Shown piece by piece: positions 51,021 through 60,700 of a stretch of DNA of 64,000 bases. A program made the translations under genes and the position numbers. Origin of the DNA: Ignavibacteriaceae bacterium (GTDB taxonomy: Bacteria; Bacteroidota; Ignavibacteria; Ignavibacteriales; Ignavibacteriaceae); assembly GCA_023229425.1 (NCBI GenBank), contig JALNZG010000005.1, positions 124,001 through 188,000 on the forward strand, in the 5' to 3' direction. Below the pieces are notes generated by a model. It made no database searches. It saw nothing but the letters and a program-made list of their open reading frames with translations, and was not told the DNA's origin. Each line of letters opens with the position of its first letter. Position 1 is the first letter of the stretch.

Positions 51021-52037
51021 ATGATTTCCATTGATAATAAAGCAATTTCAAGAACGGCATCAATTGATGTTAATTTCTTTTATACTAATGCAAAATTGAA
51101 ATTCAAACTTACACTTCATTCTGATGAGTCTGGTTTCAGCCGCACAATAAAGGATCAAAATGTACACAGACCCGGCTTAGCATTAGCCGGGTTTGTAGAA
51201 CTATTCTCTTTCGAGCGTGTACAAATATTTGGTAATACAGAGGTAACGTATCTCAAAAACTTATCGCCTGAAAAGAGGTTAAAAGCATTAAAAAAGTTTT
51301 TTGAATTTCATATTCCATGCATCATTCTAACTGATGGGAATCAACCTTTTCCTGAAATGATCTCCTTAGCTATCGAAGCACATGTCCCTCTTTTTTCTTC
51401 ACCTCTTTTAACAACAAAACTAACATATTTAATCAGTGATTTTCTTGACGATCAATTTGCACCTCGGGTTTCAATCCATGGCTCTTTTGTTGATGTTTAC
51501 GGTGTAGGTATCTTATTTCTCGGAAAATCTGGAGTAGGAAAGAGTGAGGTAGCTCTGGATCTGATTGAAAGAGGGCATAGGTTGGTTGGAGACGATGTTA
51601 TTATTTTGACAAAAAAAGGAGAAGGAATTCTCATTGGGGCAGGGACTTCACTTGTAAAGCATTTTATGGAAATTCGGGGATTAGGAATTCTAGATATCCA
51701 AAAAATGTTTGGGGTTAGAGCGATTCGTCACCAAAAAAGATTAGAGGTTATTGTAGAACTTGAAGTATGGAATGAGGAATCTAGTTATACAAGAACCGGG
51801 CTTGACGAAACTTTAGAAAAAATATTAGATGTTGAAATTCCATTTGTTAAACTGCCTATTTTACCCGGTAAAAATATTACGGTGATATCTGAAGTGATAG
51901 CTCTCCACTATTTATTAAAGCATTATGGATATGATGCTGCTGAAATTTTCAAGGATCGATTGGAGAAGGCAATTCTGAATAAAAGTATGGAAAATCCCGA
52001 AAGAGGAGTGAATTATTTCGAACACGACTTTGAATAA
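51021..52037 (+). CDS. hprK: HPr kinase/phosphorylase
   Basis: Bifunctional enzyme phosphorylating HPr on a Ser. Walker A in FLGKSGVGKSEVALDLIERGH, then LVGDDVII and MEIRGLGILDIQKMFGV match HprK; the N-terminal domain (residues 1-130) has the expected TGNTEVTYLKNLS-like stretch. 338 residues, normal. HPr (ptsH) and PTS genes are not in the window, so the target is unseen. ATG 51021 starts 3 bases after hpf. Confidence 0.92.
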   Translation: MISIDNKAISRTASIDVNFFYTNAKLKFKLTLHSDESGFSRTIKDQNVHRPGLALAGFVELFSFERVQIFGNTEVTYLKNLSPEKRLKALKKFFEFHIPCIILTDGNQPFPEMISLAIEAHVPLFSSPLLTTKLTYLISDFLDDQFAPRVSIHGSFVDVYGVGILFLGKSGVGKSEVALDLIERGHRLVGDDVIILTKKGEGILIGAGTSLVKHFMEIRGLGILDIQKMFGVRAIRHQKRLEVIVELEVWNEESSYTRTGLDETLEKILDVEIPFVKLPILPGKNITVISEVIALHYLLKHYGYDAAEIFKDRLEKAILNKSMENPERGVNYFEHDFE

Positions 52038-52039
52038 AA

Positions 52040-52048
52040 TATTTTTGC
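52040..52048 (+). promoter_or_regulatory. Bacteroidetes-type -7 element after hprK
   Basis: TATTTTTGC matches TAnnTTTGY exactly, 3 bases after the hprK stop and about 60 bases before the M23 start. A -33 box is not clear. Confidence 0.35.
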
Positions 52049-52108
52049 CTTCTAAGTAAAATAATGTTTGACAAAGAGGATTGGTTTGGTTATTTTCGCA
52101 TACAAATT

Positions 52109-53005
52109 ATGAAGAAATTATACTACTTTACACATAAAAATCTGAGATTTACTGAAATCAAAGGTCTTAAATCGAAATTAGTCCTTCTGATGGCTATAAG
52201 TCTTTTAATAATTTCTGTTTTGGGTTTTTATTTGATAACTCAATTCTCGCAAGTTAAGACATTTCCTACAGATAGCGCTTTTCAAAATAAAATTGGTACA
52301 CTTTTAAAGAATTATCAAAAAGTCAATGAACAAATAGACAGTTTACTAAAAGTAAACAACGAATTACGAATTGCTGCAAATTTACCGGTAATTTCAACTG
52401 GAGAGTCAGAATTAGGTGTAGGTGGAGGGGATTTCAACCTCTCAGTAGATTTTCTAAATTCAACCGAAAGCAGCAGTTTAAAGGAAGTAAATTCCTTTGT
52501 TGATAAATTATTGATAAAGATTAAATTCGAGAAACAGAATATCGATGACATTTCTTTAGCAATAACAAAAAATGAAACGCTTTTTAAAGATATTCCTGCT
52601 ATAAAACCATGCAGCGGTTCGCTATCATCACATGGTTTTGGGATGCGATTACACCCAATTTTACGTATTAATCGCATGCACAGTGGCATTGATATAATTA
52701 CTGCGGTCGGGACCCCTGTTTATGCCACCGGTGGCGGATTGGTTGATTTTATTGGTTATAAAAACGGATTTGGACTTTGTGTTGAAATTGATCATGGTTT
52801 TGGTTACAGAACTATTTATGGTCATCTTTCTGGTACAAAAGCAAAACAAGGGCAAAAAGTTACACGGGATTTTTTAATAGCCTTTACGGGAAATTCCGGC
52901 CTTTCTGCTGGTCCACATCTTCATTATGAAGTATTGCATGATGGGATAAATCTTGACCCTGAACTATTCTTTTTTGACGATTCACGATTATTTGCTAATT
53001 ATTAA
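52109..53005 (+). CDS. M23 family metallopeptidase (LytM-type)
   Basis: Membrane-anchored peptidoglycan hydrolase or regulator: an N-terminal transmembrane helix (LVLLMAISLLIISVLGFYLI), a coiled-coil-like stretch (residues about 60-110), then the M23 domain with GFGMRLHPILRINRMHSGIDI (His and Asp metal ligands), VYATGGGLVDF, YGHLSG and GPHLHYEVL (HxH). The ATG at 52109 was chosen; an ATG at 52064 would add 15 residues. Both lack a strong ribosome site. Its metal ligands are all present, so it is probably active. Confidence 0.9.
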   Translation: MKKLYYFTHKNLRFTEIKGLKSKLVLLMAISLLIISVLGFYLITQFSQVKTFPTDSAFQNKIGTLLKNYQKVNEQIDSLLKVNNELRIAANLPVISTGESELGVGGGDFNLSVDFLNSTESSSLKEVNSFVDKLLIKIKFEKQNIDDISLAITKNETLFKDIPAIKPCSGSLSSHGFGMRLHPILRINRMHSGIDIITAVGTPVYATGGGLVDFIGYKNGFGLCVEIDHGFGYRTIYGHLSGTKAKQGQKVTRDFLIAFTGNSGLSAGPHLHYEVLHDGINLDPELFFFDDSRLFANY

Positions 53006-53023
53006 TACTGAGGATTTTATTTT

Positions 53024-53245
53024 ATGATTTGGACTATTGAATTAGCTTCATTTTTAGATGACGCACCGTGGCCAGCTACAAAAGAAGAGTTAATTGATTA
53101 CTGCGAGAGAATTGGTGCCCCTTTGGAGGTTATTGAGAATCTTAAGGAATTGGAGGATTCTGAAGAACCTTATGAATCTATTGAGGATATTTGGCCTGAT
53201 TATCCTACTGAAGAGGACTTCTTCTATAATGAAGATGAGATTTAA
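53024..53245 (+). CDS. DUF2795 family small protein
   Basis: A 73-residue protein: SFLDDAPWPATKEELIDYCERIGAP and VIENLKELEDSEEPYESIEDIWPDYP, the common DUF2795 form in Bacteroidota. Acidic, no signal; function unknown. ATG 53024 has TGAGGATTTTAT before it, 18 bases after the M23 gene. A strong terminator follows. Confidence 0.85.
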   Translation: MIWTIELASFLDDAPWPATKEELIDYCERIGAPLEVIENLKELEDSEEPYESIEDIWPDYPTEEDFFYNEDEI

Positions 53246-53267
53246 TAAGTTGAAATATTACAAATTT

Positions 53268-53291
53268 AAGGCACAACAAGTGCCTTTTTTT
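53268..53291 (+). terminator. Rho-independent terminator after the DUF2795 gene
   Basis: AAGGCAC (53268-53274), a 5-base loop and GTGCCTT (53280-53286), followed by T-rich sequence (in total seven T after GTGCC). It stands just before holB, so some holB expression needs readthrough or a promoter of its own. Confidence 0.85.
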
Positions 53292-53304
53292 GTTTGCTGA
53301 CGCT

Positions 53305-54387
53305 ATGTGGTCAAACATCATTGGACAAGAATTTGTTAAGAAGTCACTAACTCATTTGATGCTGAATGATACTATTCCCCATGGACTGATATTTTTCGGC
53401 GATGATGGATTTGGTAAAGATGCTATAGCTATTCGATTTGCAAGTTTGATTACAGAGAAATCTACTACAAATGATAACTTTACTGAAAAAATAAATATTA
53501 AATATATTACAGCGTTGCCAAGGGGGAAAAATGAAACTGATTCAGATGGACCGTTGGACAAAATTTCAGGGACTGAATTTGAAAAAATAAAAAACGAATT
53601 ACTTAAAAAGGGGTTAAACCCATATTATAAAATAGATATCCCTAATGCTAATGACATCAAGATAAACAGTATTCGAGACATTCAAAGATATCTTTCATTA
53701 AAACCAAATTCATTTCAAAAACGTGTAATTATCATTTCAAATGCAGAACTCATGAACGAAACCTCACAAAATGCATTATTGAAGAATTTGGAAGAGCCGC
53801 CTGATAATACTTTTTTTATTTTAAATACAAATAATATCAACTCTTTGCGCGAAACGATTCGATCACGGTGTCAAGAATTCCAATTTGCACCTTTAACTGT
53901 AGTTGAAATTGAGGAGATATTACAGTATTATTTTGCAAAAACTAATGAAGAGACTAATGTCGTTAGTCGAATTTCGGAAGGCTCATATACTAAAGCTTTA
54001 GAATTGATTGAAACCGATGTTAGCTTTTTACTAGAAAAGACTATTTCAATTCTAAGATTTGGTTTAGCCGGGAAATATTATTCTTGTTTAAAAGAAATTA
54101 ATGATATTGTTAAAAAAGAAGAAAAAGAATTCCAGCTCGTTATTTCATTTATTATTTATTGGTTGTACGAGTTGAGTTTATCGCGAGATCAATTTGTCCC
54201 TTATTATTTTACCAAATATCGAGACACAATAGAAAAATTCAATTCAAAATATGAACATATATATCTTGCTGATGTTATCAAAGATTGTGAGGATTTACTC
54301 TACCGTGTTAGAAATACAAACGTGAACCTTAATATTTTAAAGTTTCGGTTAGTCATGCTCCTTTCATCAATTATCAAAATTAAATAA
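53305..54387 (+). CDS. holB: DNA polymerase III delta' subunit
   Basis: Clamp-loader subunit. IIGQEFVKKSLTHLM, FFGDDGFGKDAIAIRFA (P-loop form with Asp), VIIISNAELMNETSQNALLKNLEEPPDNTFFIL and TIRSRCQEFQFAPL are diagnostic. 361 residues. ATG 53305 is preferred because an in-frame TTG at 53290 lies in the T-run of the terminator. The zinc module seen in some relatives is not visible. Confidence 0.92.
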   Translation: MWSNIIGQEFVKKSLTHLMLNDTIPHGLIFFGDDGFGKDAIAIRFASLITEKSTTNDNFTEKINIKYITALPRGKNETDSDGPLDKISGTEFEKIKNELLKKGLNPYYKIDIPNANDIKINSIRDIQRYLSLKPNSFQKRVIIISNAELMNETSQNALLKNLEEPPDNTFFILNTNNINSLRETIRSRCQEFQFAPLTVVEIEEILQYYFAKTNEETNVVSRISEGSYTKALELIETDVSFLLEKTISILRFGLAGKYYSCLKEINDIVKKEEKEFQLVISFIIYWLYELSLSRDQFVPYYFTKYRDTIEKFNSKYEHIYLADVIKDCEDLLYRVRNTNVNLNILKFRLVMLLSSIIKIK

Positions 54388-54402
54388 CTAGTAAGGATAT
54401 TT

Positions 54403-55248
54403 ATGATAAAAGAAATTTCAATAATCGGAGGTGGGACGATGGGGAACGGAATTGCAACAGTTTTTGCTCTTAACAACTATTCCGTTAATCTTGTGGAAAT
54501 GGATCAAACACGACTTGAAAAAGCAATTAACTCAATATCTAATAATTTAAACAGAATGGTAAAAAAGGGGACAATTCATGAAAAACAGTTACAAGAATCG
54601 CTAAATAGAATAACTTCATTAATCGGAGTTAAAAATACACCATCTTCTTCTGATTTAGTAATTGAAGCTATATATGAGAATAGAGGAGCTAAGTTATTAA
54701 TATTCAAAGAATTAGAAGACATCATTAAAACTGAATGTATCTTTGCCTCAAATACTTCATCAATTTCTATCACGGAACTAGCAACCTCATGCAGACCAAC
54801 TAAATTCATTGGAATGCATTTTATGAATCCTGTTCCAGTAATGAAATTAATTGAAATTATTAGAGGATTTTCTACCAGCGATGAAACTTTCAAATTAATT
54901 TACGATTTATCTATATCAATCGATAAAACTCCCGTTGAAGTAAATGACTATCCAGGATTTATTTCTAATCGTATATTATTACCAATGATCAATGAAGCAA
55001 TTTTTGCTTTAATGGAAGGTGTAGCGAGAGCTGAAGATATCGATAAAGTTATGAAATTGGGGATGAATCACCCAATGGGACCATTAACACTTGCAGATTT
55101 CATTGGTTTAGATGTTTGTTTAGCGATCATGGAAGTACTTTATCACGGATATAATGATCCAAAATATCGACCATGTCCATTGCTCAAGAAAATGGTTGCG
55201 GCAGGGAAATTTGGCAAAAAAAGTGGTGAAGGCTTTTATAAGTATTGA
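54403..55248 (+). CDS. 3-hydroxyacyl-CoA (3-hydroxybutyryl-CoA) dehydrogenase
   Basis: NAD-binding Rossmann start ISIIGGGTMGNGIATVFALN; NTSSISITELA; the catalytic-region HFMNPVPVMKLIEII (His in FIGMHFMNP); and VEVNDYPGFISNRILLPMINEAIF, HPMGPLTLADFIGLDVCL. 281 residues, as in short-chain PaaH/Hbd enzymes. It oxidises 3-hydroxyacyl-CoA or reduces acetoacetyl-CoA; direction is unknown. It starts 15 bases after holB and is the last plus-strand gene. Confidence 0.93.
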   Translation: MIKEISIIGGGTMGNGIATVFALNNYSVNLVEMDQTRLEKAINSISNNLNRMVKKGTIHEKQLQESLNRITSLIGVKNTPSSSDLVIEAIYENRGAKLLIFKELEDIIKTECIFASNTSSISITELATSCRPTKFIGMHFMNPVPVMKLIEIIRGFSTSDETFKLIYDLSISIDKTPVEVNDYPGFISNRILLPMINEAIFALMEGVARAEDIDKVMKLGMNHPMGPLTLADFIGLDVCLAIMEVLYHGYNDPKYRPCPLLKKMVAAGKFGKKSGEGFYKY

Positions 55249-55311
55249 TAATGACTGGATATCAGTTCAGATTATAGCGCATGATAATGTATATTATGTA
55301 AACTAACATAT

Positions 55312-56238
55312 TTACCCATTTATTATAATACTTTGTGAATTTGGCACAATTGATATTACAATCTCCTTCTTTCCTTCCATTAACTCAAATACTTCTCCAT
55401 CTAAATGAAGAAATACTTTTTCATCTGTAGAATACTTTAATGTTTTGAATTTGTATGAATAAACTCTTTTGTCAAAAATATGATCTCCAGTAATAGCTTT
55501 GGGTAAAACTTTCAATAATGTAAATTTTGAAATATCCCTTGCTATACAGACATTTAAATATCCGTCATCTATTTTAGCTCCTGGATTTAATTTAAATCCA
55601 CCCCCGGCAGTTTCTGTGTTTCCGACAGTAAATAAAAACACTTTATCCGTGAAATCTACGTCAGTTCCTTCAATTTTGACAGAACTTTTAGGAGCCTCAT
55701 AAGCAAAAAGCGATAAAATCACTGAAAATATATAGAGCAGTAGTCCATTTAATATTTTAATCAATTTTATTTTTGAAGATACAAAAGCGTCAAATCCAAT
55801 TCCTAAGCTCGAAATAAACTTTTTACTAAACAAAAGTTCATTATTTTTAAAAACTGCAACATGTCCAATATCACATCTATTAGAAACCTCACTTAAAATA
55901 TATTTTTCTAGAGAAAAATCTTTTGATAAATTTCCAATAGTTCGAGCAAAATCATTTCCTGAACCAACAGGAATTACTCCTAACCGTAAATTATATCCAT
56001 GCTTGATCCCGTTAATTATTTCGTTAACAGTCCCATCGCCTCCGACACAAAAAATTGAATTTTCATCTGAAGCAATTCTCTTAACGAGCTCGGTGGCATG
56101 ACCCGGATATTCCGTAAGCAAAATATTGGTTAAAGGAATAGATAGACTTTGAAGCACTTTTTGTAATTGGCGAATATATTTTCCCCCTCTTCCTTTACCG
56201 GCTAAAGGATTAACAATAAAAAAATTTTTACTTTCCAT
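55312..56238 (-). CDS. Diacylglycerol kinase family lipid kinase
   Basis: DagK/YegS catalytic domain: FIVNPLAGKGRGGKYI, FCVGGDGTVNEIINGI (GGDGT ATP site), LGVIPVGSGNDFARTIG. The C-terminal half has LLFSKKFISSLGIGFDAFV and LNPGAKIDDGYLNVCIA. 308 residues. It phosphorylates lipids such as diacylglycerol; the substrate is not visible. It follows ftsY on the same strand by 41 bases and ends the minus-strand run purF-S8-pgsA-ftsY-dagK. The region 55249-55311 between convergent genes has only weak hairpins. Confidence 0.92.
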   Translation of the reverse strand: MESKNFFIVNPLAGKGRGGKYIRQLQKVLQSLSIPLTNILLTEYPGHATELVKRIASDENSIFCVGGDGTVNEIINGIKHGYNLRLGVIPVGSGNDFARTIGNLSKDFSLEKYILSEVSNRCDIGHVAVFKNNELLFSKKFISSLGIGFDAFVSSKIKLIKILNGLLLYIFSVILSLFAYEAPKSSVKIEGTDVDFTDKVFLFTVGNTETAGGGFKLNPGAKIDDGYLNVCIARDISKFTLLKVLPKAITGDHIFDKRVYSYKFKTLKYSTDEKVFLHLDGEVFELMEGKKEIVISIVPNSQSIIING

Positions 56239-56279
56239 AAAACATTCGGTGATTTTATTATCAATTTATAAATGAATAA

Positions 56280-57224
56280 CTAATTAGATCCAATTAAAGA
56301 ATTTACGAAGAGTTTTACGTCAAAATTTTGCAAATCGTTTATCCCCTCACCGACTCCAATATAAGGTATCGTTAAATGCAATTCTTTGGCTATTTGGAAA
56401 ACTATGCCCCCCTTTGCAGTACCGTCTAATTTCGTAATAATTAGTCCTGTAAGCTCGACAGAGCTAGCAAATGATTTTGCCTGTTGAATAGCATTTTGCC
56501 CTGTGCTCCCATCAATCACTAAGAATGTCTCATTGGGCGCATAATCTAGAAGTTTTTTAATTACCCGCTTAATTTTTGATAATTCATCCATTAAATTTGT
56601 CTTTGTGTGCAATCTCCCGGCGGTATCAATTAACACTACATCTATTTTCTCATCAATTGCTTTTTTCACTGCTTCATACACAACCGAAGACGGATCTGAC
56701 CCACTTTTCTTTTGAACTATACCTACATTTGCTCTTTTTGCCCAAACTTCTAATTGTTCATTAGCTGCAGCTCTAAATGTATCTGCTGCCCCAATGATAA
56801 CTTTTAGGCCTGACTGGTAAAAATTATGAGCCATTTTTCCAATTGTTGTTGTCTTCCCCACACCATTAACCCCTACTACAAGAATAACAAATGGTTTATA
56901 ATTTTCAAAATCCGGTTCATAATCTACTTGTACAGTATTATGGATTAGAACTTCAATTAAAGCCTCTTTCATCACATTATGAATGGTCTCTTCATTTCGT
57001 TTTGACTCTGTGACTAATTTTTTTTTTACTACCTCTATGATGTCTAAAGATAAATCAATACCAATATCCGAACTAATTAAAATTTCTTCAAGTTCCGAGA
57101 AAACAAATTCATCAAGTTTTACTTTTCCGGTGATTGTTTCCGAAATACGATTAAAAATAGCCAATCGAGTTTTTGATAATCCCGTGGTTAATTTATCGAT
57201 ATTAATATTTCTAAATATACCCAT
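56280..57224 (-). CDS. ftsY: Signal recognition particle receptor FtsY
   Basis: SRP GTPase guiding ribosomes with nascent membrane proteins to the inner membrane. N domain at residues 1-95; G domain with GVNGVGKTTTIGKMAHNF, DTFRAAANEQLEVWA, DTAGRLHTKTNLMDEL and TKLDGTAKGG. The acidic A domain of longer FtsY forms is missing, as is common outside Proteobacteria. 314 residues. Start 57224 overlaps the pgsA end by 14 bases. Confidence 0.96.
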   Translation of the reverse strand: MGIFRNINIDKLTTGLSKTRLAIFNRISETITGKVKLDEFVFSELEEILISSDIGIDLSLDIIEVVKKKLVTESKRNEETIHNVMKEALIEVLIHNTVQVDYEPDFENYKPFVILVVGVNGVGKTTTIGKMAHNFYQSGLKVIIGAADTFRAAANEQLEVWAKRANVGIVQKKSGSDPSSVVYEAVKKAIDEKIDVVLIDTAGRLHTKTNLMDELSKIKRVIKKLLDYAPNETFLVIDGSTGQNAIQQAKSFASSVELTGLIITKLDGTAKGGIVFQIAKELHLTIPYIGVGEGINDLQNFDVKLFVNSLIGSN

Positions 57225-57780
57225 TTTTTCTCTTTTTAATAAACTCTACTCCTCTAATAGCATAGGCTATTAAAGATATAAATGAAAGAAAGACGATCAA
57301 GTGATAAATAGCTAAATAAGGCAAACTGTTTTTATCAACTGCAAAACAGATCATGAAAATAAAAATAGCAATGATTGTTACAGTCACTTTCCCTAGATAG
57401 TTGGAAGGTAAGACTTTACCTAAGTATTTTGCTAATAAGACTCCAGCTAAAAATATTAATGTGTCTCTTCCAATTAAAACGAAAAAAAGAAACGGAGTAA
57501 TTTCTCCAATAAGATATAATTTATAAATCAAGACTCCGGCACAAATCTTATCGGCTAGTGGGTCTATTATTTTCCCTAATTCTGTTACTTGATTAAATTT
57601 TCTTGCAAAATAGCCATCAGCCCAATCAGTAAAGACAACAACTACTCCCAAAAGAATTAAAATCATTCTAACATCCTGAACATGAAAATTACTCAGTAAA
57701 AACCAAAATGGAATTGCCAGAAAAAGTCTTAATATACTTAATCCATTCGAAATTGTTATATCACTTTTGTTAATTTTCAT
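57211..57780 (-). CDS. pgsA: CDP-diacylglycerol-glycerol-3-phosphate 3-phosphatidyltransferase
   Basis: Makes phosphatidylglycerophosphate, first step to PG and cardiolipin. CDP-alcohol transferase motif DWADGYFARKFNQVTELGKI followed by IDPLADK; about five membrane helices; 189 residues. Its start overlaps the S8 gene stop by 4 bases, and its end overlaps ftsY, so three genes are translationally coupled. Confidence 0.93.
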   Translation of the reverse strand: MKINKSDITISNGLSILRLFLAIPFWFLLSNFHVQDVRMILILLGVVVVFTDWADGYFARKFNQVTELGKIIDPLADKICAGVLIYKLYLIGEITPFLFFVLIGRDTLIFLAGVLLAKYLGKVLPSNYLGKVTVTIIAIFIFMICFAVDKNSLPYLAIYHLIVFLSFISLIAYAIRGVEFIKKRKNGYI

Positions 57781-60700
57781 TTAATAACGGCTAACTTTCC
57801 AAGTTTTCGACCAAGTTCATTTTTGTTTCCATCTAATTGTTTGATCATAAATAAATAGACACCGGTATTAACCGTGTTGCCATTTAAATCTCTGAAATCC
57901 CAGCTTAATCCCCCATTGCCATCGGTTTCAAATATATGATTTATTTTATTACCTGACAAAGAATAGATTAATATTTCTGCATATTGTGGAAGATTTGCAA
58001 AAGTTACATTGCCGCCGGATATTTTTGCCGGGCTCGGATATATGAATACATTTTCCAGACCTTCGGCTTTAGCCAAGAGGATTACTTCGCTTCCCGCACC
58101 TTCTTCAATAGGTAACGAACCTTCTAAATTGTCGGAGAAAATATTCATGCAAATTAATTTGTATTCTTTCCCAATTGAACCTATTCGATTCTTAAAATTA
58201 ATGATAACACTTTTATCATCACTTAATGATATACTTGTAATTGGATTTGCTGGTTCAACCAAATAGTTTGAACTTTTTAGTACGGATAGTGTATCAACTT
58301 TCAAATTGAATTGCAGATTTATTTTATATGGAGATAAGATAGTATGGTTTGCTATATAAAATTTGTTTTTCGTTGGGATTACATTATAATTAAAACCAAC
58401 TGTGTCAATCTCTATAGGTGAATTGTAAAAATCAAATAAATCTTTTATTACTAACTCATTCTCCCCTTCCGCAAATTCTTTTGGAAAAGTTATGAGATAT
58501 GAGAAACTTGAAGATGGAGAAGCCGAATGAGGATAACTATTTCCATTTGAGTTTAACAACCTAAATGCTTCCAAATTTTCCACAACCGTTTTTATTTTTT
58601 CAGAAAATTTGATTTCAATGGAGAGTGAAGAAACAGTCTTAGCCTCCAATAATTTTGCAGCATTGTGATGATAAACTTCCACTATAGCAGAATAATTTTG
58701 CTGCAAAGGAGGGTTATTTTTTACTGCATAATAGTATTTATTATTAAGAGATACCGCTGTATCGATAAAATGATTCGAGTTTGTAGAACCAATCTGAACG
58801 AAAGTCGATACGTCTGGTATATTTCCTCGATAGACAGTGTAATTATTGCTACCACTCCATTTTAGATAGATGGAAGATGAATCTAAAGTATATCCAATTA
58901 AATCCGTTGGAATATTTTGCAATGAAAAAGAAAACGTCAGAAATTTTATTTTATCAGCTTTTGGGAAAGCGATATCGTTCAATGAATTGCTGCTTAAATA
59001 ACCAGTAAAAATAGAATTACTATTTGTGGTTTCATCAAAATAAATAAAATCTGTACTTGAATTAATAGAGTTATTTGACAAAATATAACTGTAGGGGAAA
59101 GCAAACAGAACTAATTTTTCTTCAGTATTAATAGTAATAAATTTTAGCGCGCTTTGTTTTTTCTGAAATGAAGAACCAAACTCTTCAGCCGGATCTACAA
59201 AAGCATTCGAGAATATCATACTTAATTTAGGATCATTCCCAACTGAATTATCTAACTTTAAAATCTCCAATATGTGAAAACTGGCAATATCAATCTCAGG
59301 AATTGAATGAACCAATACTGCCAGTTCTTTTACTCCGTCATTATCAAAATCTCCTGCGGTAATTTGATTAGACGAGCATTCAAAGCCGGTAGAAGCTGAA
59401 AGATAAGGGACAAACTTATTAGCTGAGTTCAATTCATAACTAAAAATATCCCCTTCCCTATCGAGAAACCAAAGCTCGGATGTTCCGTTTTTGTTTAAAT
59501 CGGCAATTACACAATGAGGGGAATTTATTTCGTTTCCGTAAATGGATGAGGGTGAAAAGTTATTTAAGGTTTGTGATAGAGTTAAACTTAAATCGTAATT
59601 AACCTTATAAATTGATATTGTGGAATCGCTTGTTAACGCTCCAATTTCGTAGATGGAATCCCCGTCAACATCTTGTGCAAAAATGGGCCAGAACATAGAT
59701 TTATCAAACGATTGTTTATCATCAAACTTGGTTGAATTCTTTTCTTTCTGTTCCATTATAAAACCGTTACGAGCCCATAGCGCCAGCACATCAACTTTTC
59801 CATTTCGATTAAAATCTCCAACAACTTTAGGAATTCGTTGAGGTAGAGAATCTATTTTAATAAAATTATCGGATTCATATTTATAAAGCGAAGTATATTC
59901 CGCATTACTGTTTTCTCTTAAAAAAAGATAATTCGCATTTGTGCTGTCAAGTATAAATGGAGATTCATAAATCGAACCCGGAGGGAGTGAATATGATCTT
60001 TCTTCAAAACCTTGAAGATGAAAATAATCATTTGATTTCATCAAAAATGGATTCCCATTGTTTAGCAGTTTCACCGAATTTCCAAGTTGATTTTCAACTT
60101 CAAAATAAATTTGATAGTCTGAATTTGGCTCAACAATTCCCTTTGGAATAAATCCATAATGCAATTGTTTAACGAAAAGATTGTTCGTTGCAAAGCCATC
60201 TAAAGAAATATATTTGTAACTATCATTTGTGTTTGATTTCCGGTAATACATTTTAGTAATTGCCGGAGTAGTTGAGTAGATCGCCGCAACAAAGGTTGGT
60301 TTATCTCCGTAATACGCTGGAAAAATTGAAATTAATTCTCCTTGAGGTAGTTTTGTAATTCTACGAATGTTGATTCTTTCTTCTTTGGTCAATCCGTTAG
60401 TTTGATGCAAAACAATTCTTAGAGTAAAAACCGTATCTTTTTCTAAATGAAGATCAATACTGCCGACTTTTTGATTGTAAATCTGATTTTTTTGATTGGT
60501 TAAAATTGTTCTCCAAGAATCGGGATTAAGACCAACACCAAACATTAAATCGAAATTTTCAAAAAAAGGAGAAAGAACAGTAACAGAAATATTTACGGAA
60601 TCTTTAGCGGTCGCAAAATCTTGTTGCGGATAATCGAATTTTACAATTGAAGGCGCTAAAGTTATTAAAGCTTTAAAAACATTTAATCTTCCTGCACCGC

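Noticed and set aside
55254..55266. ACTGGATATCAGT and ATAATGTATATTAT as a terminator between convergent genes
   Set aside because: Stems are too short and no T-run is attached.
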